Source of the DNA: Tubulanus polymorphus
Taxonomy: Eukaryota > Nemertea > Palaeonemertea > Tubulaniformes > Tubulanidae
Direction of reading: 5' to 3'
Length of the DNA: 60,000 bases
Assembly (NCBI RefSeq): GCF_964204645.1
Contig: NC_134025.1
Coordinates: 12,779,001 to 12,839,000 of the forward strand
In this document: piece by piece, positions 51,313 through 60,000 of the stretch
Numbering within the stretch: position 1 is the first letter of the stretch
Layout: each line of letters starts with the position of its first letter
The notes under the pieces: generated by a model
What the model was told of the DNA's origin: nothing
The model's database searches: none
Seen by the model: only the letters and a program-made list of their open reading frames with translations
Position numbers and translations under genes: made by a program

Positions 51313-51918
51313 AGATTTATTTATATTTGAACCGCATAATATGTTAGTTACTGGAGTAACAAACTGTGGTAAAACACACTTCATATTAGATTTGTTAGAA
51401 ACTATTTATAAGAATCATTTTGATAATATAATATTATTTTGTCCTACTTATGAAATGAATAAAACATATAATAGAGATATAGTTAAGATAAAAAAGTTTA
51501 TTATATTAGATCCTAAAACAGTAAAAGAAAATTTAGATAATTGTATAAAAATAGCAATTGATGCTTATAAAGGATCAAATACATTATTCATTGTAGATGA
51601 TTGCGCACAAATTAACATGATTCAAAAGTGAGAGAAAGTGAGTTATGTTATCTAGCTTTCTCTGGAAGACATTTTGGGATAACAACATGGGTTTTAAATC
51701 AAAAATATAATTCAATTGTTAAAGACTTTAGGGAGAATATAAGATTTCGAGTTTTATTTTATAACAAAGATAAAAAATCTATGCAACAATCATTGGAAGA
51801 AAATCAAATTATACCTACTGAATTATATGATGAATATATGAATAAATTAAAGAATAATAAAGGTTCAAAATTATTACTGAGACTACAATTTCCATATGGA
51901 TATAAATTTATAAAATAA
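51305..51918 (+). pseudogene. A32/FtsK-HerA-type packaging ATPase, copy C (frameshifted)
   Basis: The gene is complete in length: Walker A GVTNCGKT is present, and Walker B LFIVDD lies just before a two-base gain near 51610, which shifts the frame (first part ends 51631, second part opens at 51628). Apart from this, copies A and C are almost identical. It overlaps the end of the integrase gene. It faces the zinc-finger gene across a repeat-rich spacer. Confidence 0.87.
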
Positions 51919-52298
51919 CTATTTGTACACCTATGTATTAGATACCCTATTCGATACCCTAATACCTGATACCCTATTAGATACCTTAAATACTTAAAAC
52001 CCCCTTTTTTAAATAAATATTATTTATACAATTTTCAACCAATTTATTTTTATTTTTTCAACTAATATATGAATAAGTTTGAAAATAATAAAGGTTATTT
52101 ATTATTACTGAGGTTTCAACATAAATTTAAAAAAGAAATATAACTTAAGGTATTTTCAAATAATATGTATTAGATATGTATTAGATATGTATTAGATACC
52201 TTAAATACCTTAAATACTTAAAACCCCCTTTTTTATTTGCTATTATTTTATACAATTTTCAACTAATATTATTATTTGAGTTAAATATAATTAATATC
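51919..52298. repeat. Convergent intergenic repeats, copy C
   Basis: Units GTATTAGATACC and ATACCTTAAATACTTAAAAC occur several times in two clusters (51935-52020 and 52168-52235), with a decayed copy of the ATPase 3' end between them (52066-52142). It matches 584-943 in copy A with differences in unit number. Confidence 0.7.
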
Positions 52299-53090
52299 TT
52301 AATCACTTTCACTATCACTCTCCAATTCACTATCAGGCCCTAACAATTTATTCAAATGCTCTACCGAATCTACATCAATAGTTGTTTTATTTTTATACTT
52401 ATTCTTCACCCTTTTTACCGCATCATCAATAGTTGTTTCATTGTTATGCTTGTTCATCCAATCAAATTTATCATTATTTTCTACTTTATGTTTCATAGAA
52501 TCTTTATTAGTGTTTGCTCCCAATATTTCATTTACAGTGTTTGATCCTAATATTTCATTAGCATCAGTTAAATCTAATTCATCTTTATTAGGTGTTGATA
52601 ATAAAAAATCTTCATATAATTCTTTACCATTTACTTTTTTATTTGAAACAAACTTTGTAACATATCTAAATGGGTGTTCTATAAATTCTCTTAAACCAAC
52701 ACGTTCTATAACATTAGTAATATGTACCTTTGTATTCATATTTTTATTCCAATTTGATGGAGCGTTTGAAAATTCACCTTTACAATAATCACAATAATTT
52801 CTATTTTCACTAACATTTAATATTATTTCATTGTTAGATGTAGAAGGTATTACATTATTAGATGTAGTAGGTATTACTGTAGTAGGTATTACATTATTAT
52901 CAATTACATTACTTAAATTATCAACAACACCACTTTTATTATTATCGATTTCTATTAGTTTAGTTTTATATATTTTGAAAATAGGATCAAATATCAAAGC
53001 TATATTACAAGGTATTACATAATAAAAACCATCATTATTTTCATGTGTATCGATGTATGGAATATGTTTATATACTTTACCTCCTTCCAT
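52299..53090 (-). CDS. 263-aa zinc-finger protein with acidic tail, copy C
   Basis: It starts MEGGKVYKHIPYIDTHENND, then has a low-complexity repeat (VIPTTVIPTTSNN at about residues 68-88) and a C2H2-like finger with YCDYCKGEF and a spaced histidine (NTKVHI), a helical middle, and a strongly acidic end (SELESDSESD). It is intact here, broken and internally deleted in A, and absent from B. The finger and acidic tail would suit DNA or RNA binding or transcriptional control, which is inference. It lies directly downstream of MCP on the same strand. Confidence 0.68.
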   Translation of the reverse strand: MEGGKVYKHIPYIDTHENNDGFYYVIPCNIALIFDPIFKIYKTKLIEIDNNKSGVVDNLSNVIDNNVIPTTVIPTTSNNVIPSTSNNEIILNVSENRNYCDYCKGEFSNAPSNWNKNMNTKVHITNVIERVGLREFIEHPFRYVTKFVSNKKVNGKELYEDFLLSTPNKDELDLTDANEILGSNTVNEILGANTNKDSMKHKVENNDKFDWMNKHNNETTIDDAVKRVKNKYKNKTTIDVDSVEHLNKLLGPDSELESDSESD

Positions 53091-53122
53091 TTAATATAAG
53101 ATTTTTTATTAAAGTTAAAATT

Positions 53123-54377
53123 TTAATACATAACACTATCTAATTGTGAATTTACAATATTTAATTGCGCGTCAGATATAATATAAATATGCATTTTGAA
53201 ATTTAGGCTTCCCTTTTTCTTTGTCATGAATAATTGTATTCCATCTTTAGTGTTTCGTAGTTTTTTTCCAGAACCATGTAATGAATTATCCTCTGTTGTT
53301 CTAAAATCTAACCATAATGCATATCTATTGCCGGTATAATAATCAATTTGATTAATATTACAATTTTCAGATGATTTCACTTTTTCATTCATAAGATGTT
53401 TTCTAATTTCTGGCCATTGATCTATCATTCTCATTCCTTGACAAAATATTTTATTTGCTATTCCTTCGATAGTTATTTCTACTTTTGTAATTTCAGGATT
53501 ATAATACTTACCAACCTGTATTGCACCATTTGCATTTAGAATATGTTGCAATGGTAAAAAATATTAATATACCTTTAATAGATCTGCTTGGGAAGTTAAT
53601 ATTCTCATTAATTATTTCATCATTTGCATTAATAGTTACAGTTTTAAATTTATCAATATAATCATATAATAATGAAAATCCTTGATTGTATTGAGTTTGA
53701 ATTATACTTGAAATATTTTCATCAGTTACTGTATCATATTCTAAACATATATTCGATAATTTATAACTCATATCTTTAACAACGCTAGATAATACAATTT
53801 CATTTACAGGAGCAAATGTTATCTCGAATATAATATCTTCTTGAATTGCATATTTATATAAAGGTGCATTATTATTTATCAATTCAAAGTCTAATGGAAT
53901 TTTATATTTGCTTCCATAAATCTTTTTTATCAAATTATCTGCGGTACGAGTTACTATTGCGTCATTAGCTCCTGATCTTAGTTTATTATGGTTTTCCGAT
54001 TGAATGCCCTGAAATATCATATTATTTCTATTTTCTTTAGTTAACCATAAATCTTTATAATGCATGAATAAATTATAATCATCTAATGAGAAAACTGTTT
54101 CTGGACCAATCTTTATTGTTAACTTTTTAATCAAATATCTTCCAACATTATCAACAACATAATTATTATTATTACCGATTACTTTTATATCAGCTGATAA
54201 ATAAATACTATTTGGAACGTAAAAAGTATTTTGTGTTAATCGAGGGATTCTAACGTATAAAGTTTCATCGGGATTAATATTTGAAGGATTATGAGTAATT
54301 ATATGATGTGATCTTTCTGCTTTAATAGCATTAGATATTCTATGATTCTTAGAAGGATTGATATAACTCCCACTCAT
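53123..54377 (-). pseudogene. Major capsid protein, copy C (frameshifted)
   Basis: The frame from 54377 is open for about 280 codons and then shifts near 53540, where a 7-base gain (TTTGCAT-type, in the region after FTIATYS) is present relative to copy B. The rest continues to the SDAQLNIVNSQLD ending. Sequence is otherwise nearly the same as B. The start motif is identical in all three copies. Confidence 0.87.
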
Positions 54378-54397
54378 TTATTTAACAAAAAAATTAA
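54375..54397 (-). promoter_or_regulatory. Gene-start motif: T-tract plus TAAATAAATG (MCP, C)
   Basis: On the minus strand this reads AATTTTTTTGTTAAATAAATG, the same as for the MCP in B at 33607-33627. Confidence 0.5.
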
Positions 54398-54417
54398 TTA
54401 TTTATTTTTTATCATGG

Positions 54418-55890
54418 TTACTTGATATTTTTTGATATCATATTCACTAATCCAAAAATAATAGCACTTACAACTGTAATTAAAAATAAAATAATATGTT
54501 CAGCAGCAAAGTTAATAATGTTTCCTGCAGATTTCAATATAAAACCAACAATTGATGCAATAATTCCTGGTAATGCTGCAGCAGATTTTTTAGATAGTTC
54601 CCATAAATATTTTGCTAATTTCTTTAAACCATCTTTAACTTTATCTTGTATAGAATTATTATCATTCGGGGGTTTATCCGGTTTATTGGGAGTAGGTGTA
54701 GATTTTAAAGCATTTGATATAGCTAAACCAATTGTTGTAAATAACATAGTTACAGCTGTTAGAATTGAAAGAATTGTTATTCCTTCTAATTTAAATAATA
54801 ATTTTATTCTATCTTTTAATGATATTTTAGAATCTGGTTTTATCAACAAATCTTTAAAAATAACTTTTAATCTATCAATATTATAATCATATGATTTTAA
54901 TAATAATTTAATTTCTTCTTTTTGTAATTCTATGTTATATTCTAAATCATCATTTTCTTTTTCTAAACGTAATTCTTTTTGCCTATATTCTATTTCATCA
55001 ATTACTTGATGATCTAAATCAGACTTTAATTGTTCTATTTCTTTATTTTTATCAGTTAATTCTTTTTCTAAAGTTCTAATTTTAAAATCTCTTATACTTT
55101 TATCATGCGCAATTTTATCAGATGCATGTCTTATACTAAAAATTTCTCTTATTGCTTTATCAGAAAATATATCTAAATCTTCTAATTCTTGATCTGTTGC
55201 ATCAAGTAATCCCTTCGGTAAAAGTTTTTCAGTTTGAACTTCGTTTGATTTAGGTTTACTAGTTTTGGAAGTTATATTCTGTTCGGAAGTTGTTTCTGTT
55301 TCTGGATTATCTTTGATTGTTTCAAATAATTTATTAATTCTTTGTTTAAATACTCTTACATTTTTATCAGTTAATTCTTGTGTTACATCTTCTATTTCAT
55401 TACTATTTCTTATTCTCTTAATTCTAGATAGGTCTAACCTAAGCAAAGTTGATTTTGCTAATATTTTGTCTTGAATTTTATAACAGATGTTAATATAATA
55501 ATCATCTTTCAATTTATAATAATATTCACCATCTAAAAACTTTAAATCTTGTACTAAAAGTCTGGCGCCTTTATCATTTATATTATATCCAGATTCTTTA
55601 AATACATGTTGAAAATCATACATAAATTCAATATTTTCTAAATTTTGTCTTACTAAATCTGGATTTTCATTTTCAGTAGGTATTCTCGATTTAGCTCCTC
55701 TAATATATTCATCTGTTGATGGGGCTTTAGAACCACTATCTTCTAAATTAGAATTATATGCTGATTCATCATCATTATCAATATTAGTTTCATAAAGATT
55801 AGCACCTGCATCATTATAATCATCATCAATATATCCTTCATCATTATTTCCCCCGTTTTCCAATGGAAAATCTTCTCCGACTTCTGCCAT
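54418..55890 (-). CDS. Acidic coiled-coil, membrane-active capsid-module protein (490 aa), copy C
   Basis: The frame is intact. The N-terminal 90 residues are acidic (VGEDFPLENGGNNDEGYIDD), residues about 250-330 are charged and heptad-like (KELTDKNKEIEQLKSDLDHQ), and the C-terminal third has the hydrophobic helix, PTPNKPDKPPNDNN linker, amphipathic LKKLAKYLWELSKK segment and two terminal hydrophobic helices. The C-terminal third is the most conserved part in A, B and C. A capsid-internal or membrane-penetrating role is suggested by layout only. Confidence 0.77.
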   Translation of the reverse strand: MAEVGEDFPLENGGNNDEGYIDDDYNDAGANLYETNIDNDDESAYNSNLEDSGSKAPSTDEYIRGAKSRIPTENENPDLVRQNLENIEFMYDFQHVFKESGYNINDKGARLLVQDLKFLDGEYYYKLKDDYYINICYKIQDKILAKSTLLRLDLSRIKRIRNSNEIEDVTQELTDKNVRVFKQRINKLFETIKDNPETETTSEQNITSKTSKPKSNEVQTEKLLPKGLLDATDQELEDLDIFSDKAIREIFSIRHASDKIAHDKSIRDFKIRTLEKELTDKNKEIEQLKSDLDHQVIDEIEYRQKELRLEKENDDLEYNIELQKEEIKLLLKSYDYNIDRLKVIFKDLLIKPDSKISLKDRIKLLFKLEGITILSILTAVTMLFTTIGLAISNALKSTPTPNKPDKPPNDNNSIQDKVKDGLKKLAKYLWELSKKSAAALPGIIASIVGFILKSAGNIINFAAEHIILFLITVVSAIIFGLVNMISKNIK

Positions 55891-55906
55891 TTACATAATA
55901 AAAAAA

Positions 55907-57295
55907 TTAAAATTTAAAATATAATATTCCTCCGATTACAATTCCTATACAAGTTATAGCTAATTTAGTATTTTCATGGGATTTATTATCATTATCAGTT
56001 TTAATTATATCATGTTGAATATTATCAGTTTTAATATTTTCTGATGCATTGTCATCTTTTATTTTAGAATCATTATTTAATTTAATATTCTTAGTTTTAG
56101 TTTCTGTTGATTGAATATGTTTTTTAATTTTTTCACCTTCCATCAATTTTGGAGCAGTTATAATCTTTTTATTTATATCATTTACTCCAAATGAATTATT
56201 TATTGTTGCAGTTTTAATTAAATTATTATAACCAATTATATTTCCCATCTTTAATACTAAATCATTAGAAATAATTAATAGATTAGGGCCTATACAATAA
56301 TTTAATCTAATATGTGATTTATCTAAATAATTTTGATATCTTACAATGTTTTCTGGAATCGATCTATTTTTATCATTATGTATGGAATCTTCAAATAAAA
56401 CTTTAAATTGTTTTTGTGTATCGAATGATGTATTCAAATTTCCAATTATTGGGGATCTTGTTTCAACTTGCGCACCTAAAATACATATCAAATAAGTTCT
56501 AATTGATTGATTTATTCTTTGTATTCCGGCTTTAGTAAAACCTTCATTATTTTCTAAAATGAAATAAACCCAACCATTATTGTTTTCTTGTTTTAAATTA
56601 TCATAAAATGTCGGTAATTTATTGAAATTTAATGTTTCTAAATCCTTAGTTTCTATTTTACCATAACCTAATTTATTACTATAGATATTATACAAACTAT
56701 TAGATGGTATGGGAAGTGCACAATATTCTGCAATCTTTTTAGGGCAAGGAAGTGATCTTATTGTTCCAATTTTTGTTCTAAAATCAGAATTATTTATATC
56801 TATATTAAATTCATTACAAATTTTATAAAACTTTGATAAATTAATATTATTATCTAATTCTTTAAAATATCTAGATCCTGGTAAAGCGCACTCTAATTCA
56901 TTTAATATTATTCTTATTTGAAAGTATGTATGAAATCTAAATGAATGTTGAATTAATTTATATTTAGAATTATTCAAATGATCATTCCAACTAATTCCAC
57001 AACCTGTTGTTGCACAATAAACAGCAAAATTTAATTGGTTCTGCCAATACTTCATATTAGATTTTAATAACCATTGTTTTTCATCTTTCAATTTTTTAAA
57101 ATTGATTAAATATACATGAAATATATTTTCCATCTTTGCATTAAAATTATTAGTTTCAGTAACATAAATTTCTAAATTAGTTAATGAATCTAAAACTTCA
57201 TTTCTATATGTAATATCTTTATTAAAATCTATTGCTGGAATATTATATTTTATTGATTTATTATATTGGAAAGCTTTTGGAAAACTATCTACCAT
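55907..57295 (-). CDS. 462-aa conserved capsid-module protein, copy C
   Basis: This is the only unbroken copy. Features: MVDSFPKAFQYNKSIKYNIP start, CATTGCGISWNDHL at about residues 93-106, LPGSRYF (cysteine in A and B replaced by serine here), WVYFILENNEGFTKAGIQRI, GAQVETRSPIIGNL, and a C-terminal membrane anchor preceded by a low-complexity, lysine/asparagine-rich linker. Polinton-family proteins of this kind flank the MCP; no enzymatic role is known to me. The start follows TAGTTATATAAATG. Confidence 0.78.
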   Translation of the reverse strand: MVDSFPKAFQYNKSIKYNIPAIDFNKDITYRNEVLDSLTNLEIYVTETNNFNAKMENIFHVYLINFKKLKDEKQWLLKSNMKYWQNQLNFAVYCATTGCGISWNDHLNNSKYKLIQHSFRFHTYFQIRIILNELECALPGSRYFKELDNNINLSKFYKICNEFNIDINNSDFRTKIGTIRSLPCPKKIAEYCALPIPSNSLYNIYSNKLGYGKIETKDLETLNFNKLPTFYDNLKQENNNGWVYFILENNEGFTKAGIQRINQSIRTYLICILGAQVETRSPIIGNLNTSFDTQKQFKVLFEDSIHNDKNRSIPENIVRYQNYLDKSHIRLNYCIGPNLLIISNDLVLKMGNIIGYNNLIKTATINNSFGVNDINKKIITAPKLMEGEKIKKHIQSTETKTKNIKLNNDSKIKDDNASENIKTDNIQHDIIKTDNDNKSHENTKLAITCIGIVIGGILYFKF

Positions 57296-57311
57296 TTATA
57301 TAACTAAAAAA

Positions 57312-58881
57312 TTAATAATTAACTAATTCTTTTAATAATTTATCTTGTTCTTCAACTGTTTTATGGCCATTTAAACTTATGATATAATCTAGTGTATTCT
57401 TTAATTTATTAATTTCTTTTATATTAGTTTTAATTTTTTCTTTATTACTTTTTATATTTAATTTTGAACTTATACCAGTTAAAACACTTGAACTTAACCC
57501 TAACACACCAATTGATATAGCTAAAGGTGTTAATGGACTGAATATTGCTAGAAATGTTATTACAGAACTAATTGTAACCGAACCACTTATAATCAAATAA
57601 TATATAATTTTACTTTTTTAATATTTTTTCTTTTTTGACGCCTTATAAAACGTTACCATTATGAAACCTAAACAATGCTAACCATTCAGCGTCATTTTAC
57701 AAACGACAACCGTAAATCGATGTGCAAAACGTCACAGGTTTATGTGTACTCATACAAGCTATTTGGCAAAATATTATTGATAAAGATGTAGAATGGCTCC
57801 CTGTGATTATATAATGACCTCTATTTGAACGTCGGAATGTTATATTGCATTGAATATCATGAGAAGACGTATTGTAATAGTAAAGGATGTATGATTATAT
57901 CAGGAGCGGCAGGCATAAATAGAAATGATAAGTAAATCGGATTATTCGGTTAAATGGCGGATGTATACACGATTTGGAAGTCTGATATAAAAGTCAGACC
58001 CTGTCATGGGGATGCTAGTGGAATGACGAAGCTATCTATGATCTGAGTAGGGCCGGCGTGGATTTCATCGGCGGCTACAAGCGGTCTATATAAAAACGTG
58101 TAAACATATAATTTCAATATTCAAATGTTTTAGAAAATATGTTCGATATTAGGGGTATGCAGGTTTCATGAGATTAGCAATTTATAATAGCATAGCTGTC
58201 ATATACGGCTCCGCGTCCCCTGATGGCATGTGTATAAGGTGACAATTCAATTCAATACTTTATTGATCCTTATTACATTGAAATTCCGGGATAAAATTCC
58301 CAAATTCAATAAAGTAACAAATTTTAAACTAAGAAAATACAAAATACAAGACACACGGGTAATTCATACTGAATAACATGTATAAATTATTTAAATGACA
58401 ATGTCTACTTCAACCCAGACTCAAGTCTAGGATATCGAGTGACAGCCAAACCGGGCCCCGGGACCGGGCCGGCTGGCTACACGATATGCTCGAAGTCATG
58501 ATGAAGCAGACATCAGAAGAGCTCTTTCTTCAACCATGGAGGCAATGAAGTTGCAGACCAGCTTAGAGGCAAAAGTGAATCGAAGTCGGTCACAAGTTTT
58601 TTTTTTTAATTAGACCAGTCGAAGGTATCATCTACCAATCGCCAAATCTCATAATTCCCCAAATTTCTTATAACTTCGATTTCAAATTTGCAATTCCACA
58701 TTAGCTTATCCCAGATATTCTACATTTTTTCGCAGGCGTCAAATAATTTATTAAAGTTAATTTTCTTGTTTATCTTTAAGTCACTTTCAAATTCTAATAT
58801 TTGTTTTTCTAAATATATTTTTAATTTAGTTTTATTTATATCATGAGGAATACTATCAATATTATCAACTTTATCTTCCAT
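57312..58881 (-). pseudogene. 144-aa small membrane protein, copy C, split by an insertion
   Basis: The ATG is at 58881 and the first 36 or so codons (to about 58775) match A and B. About 1.1 kb of foreign DNA follows, and the two hydrophobic segments and C-terminal helix (SGSVTISSVITFL to LLKELVNY) are encoded at 57312-57636. The break is between the charged N-terminal helix and the first membrane segment. Confidence 0.8.
57637..58740. mobile_element. 1.1-kb insertion in the 144-aa gene of copy C
   Basis: The insertion starts GACGCC and ends GGCGTC. It is GC-richer than the element and includes a TTTATTGATCCTTATTACA...TTCAATAAAGT stretch around 58258-58315, an inverted-repeat-like phrase, and a GGGCCCCGGGACCGGGCC run at about 58455. 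It has no open frame of note. Its right junction also carries about 30 extra bases (58741-58770). The class is uncertain; a non-autonomous DNA transposon is a fair guess. Confidence 0.65.
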
Positions 58882-58901
58882 TTATTTAGCAAAAAAAATT
58901 A

Positions 58902-59330
58902 CTAATTAGTAAACTTATAAGCAACAAATATAACAATAACAGTTCCGCCTAAAATCCATATTATTTCATATTTCTTCTGTTCATTACTTGGGGTATAATA
59001 ATCTGATAATTTAGGTTTGTATAGATGTAATTTTATGGTTACTTTATTGGTTACCGCGTTATATAAACTCATTGCATCATCAACTGATTGAAAATCTCTA
59101 TGTGAAATTTTCTGATCATATAATTCTTTGTTAATATAATCCATATAGTTTTGTCGTTTTTCTCTATATTCTTCTGCTGCTTTATTGTATTTCTCTAATG
59201 CTAAGTTATGTCTTTTTTGTTCTGTTAATGATCCATTTTTATCAATATGTTTAAATAAATAACCACCACCAGTAAATGCTAAAGCGTTAACGATTGCCGA
59301 TCCTATAATAGTTATAACTGCAGAAGCCAT
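58902..59330 (-). CDS. 140-aa small membrane protein, copy C (142 aa)
   Basis: It is intact and nearly identical to the copy-A protein: hydrophobic start (ASAVITIIGSAIVNALAFTG), charged middle, C-terminal helix IIWILGGTVIVIFVAYKF. Two extra codons (TNKVTIKLHL in place of TNKEKLHL) come from a 6-base gain near 59037. The start follows a TTTACTAAATAAATG. Confidence 0.76.
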   Translation of the reverse strand: MASAVITIIGSAIVNALAFTGGGYLFKHIDKNGSLTEQKRHNLALEKYNKAAEEYREKRQNYMDYINKELYDQKISHRDFQSVDDAMSLYNAVTNKVTIKLHLYKPKLSDYYTPSNEQKKYEIIWILGGTVIVIFVAYKFTN

Positions 59331-59354
59331 TTATTTAGTAAAATAATTATGTAT

Positions 59355-59477
59355 TTATATGGGAGGAATATATTTTTGTTTTTCCAAATAATCAATAGTT
59401 AAATTAGATAAAGTAACTGCTAACGTTAATTTTAAAATATCATTTATATCAAATCTATCAACATTAACACTTCCCAT
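59355..59477 (-). pseudogene. 73-aa membrane protein, C-terminal remnant, copy C
   Basis: The frame of 40 codons starts at MGSVNVDRFDIND and ends at KYIPPI. The hydrophobic N-terminal half found in copy A is missing, removed together with the start region between here and the 118-aa-type gene. The remaining methionine is internal in copy A. The residual open frame could be expressed but lacks one of the two hydrophobic segments. Confidence 0.65.
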
Positions 59478-59486
59478 TTTAAATTT

Positions 59487-59819
59487 TTAAAAATTACTAT
59501 CATCAAAATATTTAGTTATCTTATTTATGATTAATTCAACATTTATTTCATTACTACTTTGATGATTATCATATATTTTGGATAATATGTTTTTGATATC
59601 TTCAATAATTTCATCTTCATTTAATTCATAATATTCTAAAGGTGATTTAATTAAATCAATTACTTTTTCTATATTATAATTTTCTTTATCAATCATTGAT
59701 GCATTGTTAAATGATTTACTTTTTATATCAGTAATTACATCATTTAGTTTAATTCTCATTTCTTTACCATGTTTAAAATCAAACCCAAAACATATACTCG
59801 GTCCAACAGTTATATTCAT
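59487..59819 (-). CDS. 110-aa protein with variable centre, copy C
   Basis: It is the homologue of the copy-A 118-aa protein. The first 19 residues (MNITVGPSICFGFDFKHGK) and the end (EINVELIINKITKYFDDSNF) agree, while about residues 25-85 differ strongly in sequence and length. Its frame is intact. It lies between penton and the truncated 73-aa gene. The function is unknown. Confidence 0.65.
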   Translation of the reverse strand: MNITVGPSICFGFDFKHGKEMRIKLNDVITDIKSKSFNNASMIDKENYNIEKVIDLIKSPLEYYELNEDEIIEDIKNILSKIYDNHQSSNEINVELIINKITKYFDDSNF

Positions 59820-59836
59820 TTATATAGTGAAAAAAA

Positions 59837-60000
59837 TTACTCTTTACATCTTACAACTAATTCATAAATTACAGGGAAATTATTTAAATCAATTAAGTAT
59901 CCATAATGATTTCTAATTTCTAATCTAAAATTATTAAAACGAGGAATGCATGGTTTGAAATCACATTCTGTTAAATTATAATTTATTTGTGTTCCAAATT
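59837..60000 (-). CDS. Penton protein, 3' end, copy C (continues outside window)
   Basis: The last 54 codons match the copy-A penton, ending HNG/HYGYLI.LNNFPVIYELV.RCKE and stop at 59837. The body lies beyond the window. Confidence 0.8.
   Translation of the reverse strand, partial: FGTQINYNLTECDFKPCIPRFNNFRLEIRNHYGYLIDLNNFPVIYELVVRCKE

Larger units (their letters stand above)
46563..60000. mobile_element. Polinton/Maverick copy C (left part; right end outside window)
   Basis: The left edge AGTAATAGGGATAATGGGC starts a palindrome, then a PolB 5' fragment, HNH nuclease, 202-aa, 151-aa, integrase and ATPase genes on the plus strand, and then the capsid module on the minus strand to penton at the window end. 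It has the same orientation and gene order as copy A, and its nucleotide sequence is very similar. The flanking six bases are TGCAAC (46557-46562); the matching right flank lies outside. Confidence 0.9.

Noticed and set aside
55907-57295. 462-aa protein as the missing capsid protease
   Set aside because: The conserved C, H and D residues do not form a recognisable adenain motif order; left as unknown.
1-60000. Free exogenous virus genome rather than integrated elements
   Set aside because: Copy B has a host target duplication inside another transposon, and all copies are flanked by unrelated host-type repeats.

Overview
The window is eukaryotic DNA (AT-rich, repeat-dense, no prokaryotic operons, no tRNA or rRNA seen) built almost entirely of mobile elements. 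The mix of Polinton/Maverick virus-like elements, a Helentron with an endonuclease domain, a hAT relic, a non-LTR relic and several MITEs fits a metazoan, most likely a marine invertebrate. The exact taxon cannot be read from this sequence.

Three copies of one Polinton (adintovirus-like) family are present. Copy A (1-13821, left part outside the window) runs from a packaging ATPase to the PolB gene and the right terminus. Copy C (46563-60000, right part outside) runs from the left terminus to the penton gene, so A and C together cover a whole element: terminus, HNH nuclease, 202-aa and 151-aa proteins, integrase, ATPase, then on the opposite strand a 263-aa zinc-finger protein, major capsid protein (MCP), acidic coiled-coil membrane protein, 462-aa protein, three small membrane proteins, a 118-aa protein, penton, a small LP-motif protein, PolB, terminus. 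Copy B (26413-38600) is complete at both ends, flanked by a perfect 6-bp target duplication TATATT, and sits inside a Helentron open reading frame. B has the same capsid module as A and C but a divergent PolB, integrase and termini, and all its structural and integration genes lie on one strand.

The Helentron is coded on the minus strand as two halves (38601-40094 and 20472-26412) split by copy B. Its reading order is a 2A-like peptide, cysteine-protease-like domain, charged 21-residue repeats, DUF6570-like and Helitron-N regions, HUH Rep nuclease, Pif1-type helicase, and exonuclease-endonuclease-phosphatase domain. Regions 13822-20471 and 40095-46562 hold MITEs, a non-LTR fragment, direct repeats, a hAT-like transposase relic and sequence in which I recognise nothing.

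The element genes would work together as a virion-forming transposon: PolB copies the DNA from its termini, integrase inserts it with a 6-bp duplication, and ATPase, MCP and penton build and fill a capsid. No adenain-like protease is recognisable in the combined A plus C map. Most genes carry one or two breaks. Intact ones include the B MCP, the 483/490-aa protein in B and C, the C 462-aa protein, the ATPase in B, and the A penton.

The most unusual signals are: long palindromes at the A and C termini whose arms match each other better than the other copy; termini that carry the first codons of PolB; in-place inversion of two two-gene modules between B and C; a T-tract plus TAAATG/TATAAATG motif before most genes; and a 27-bp GC-rich hairpin found in two unrelated genes.
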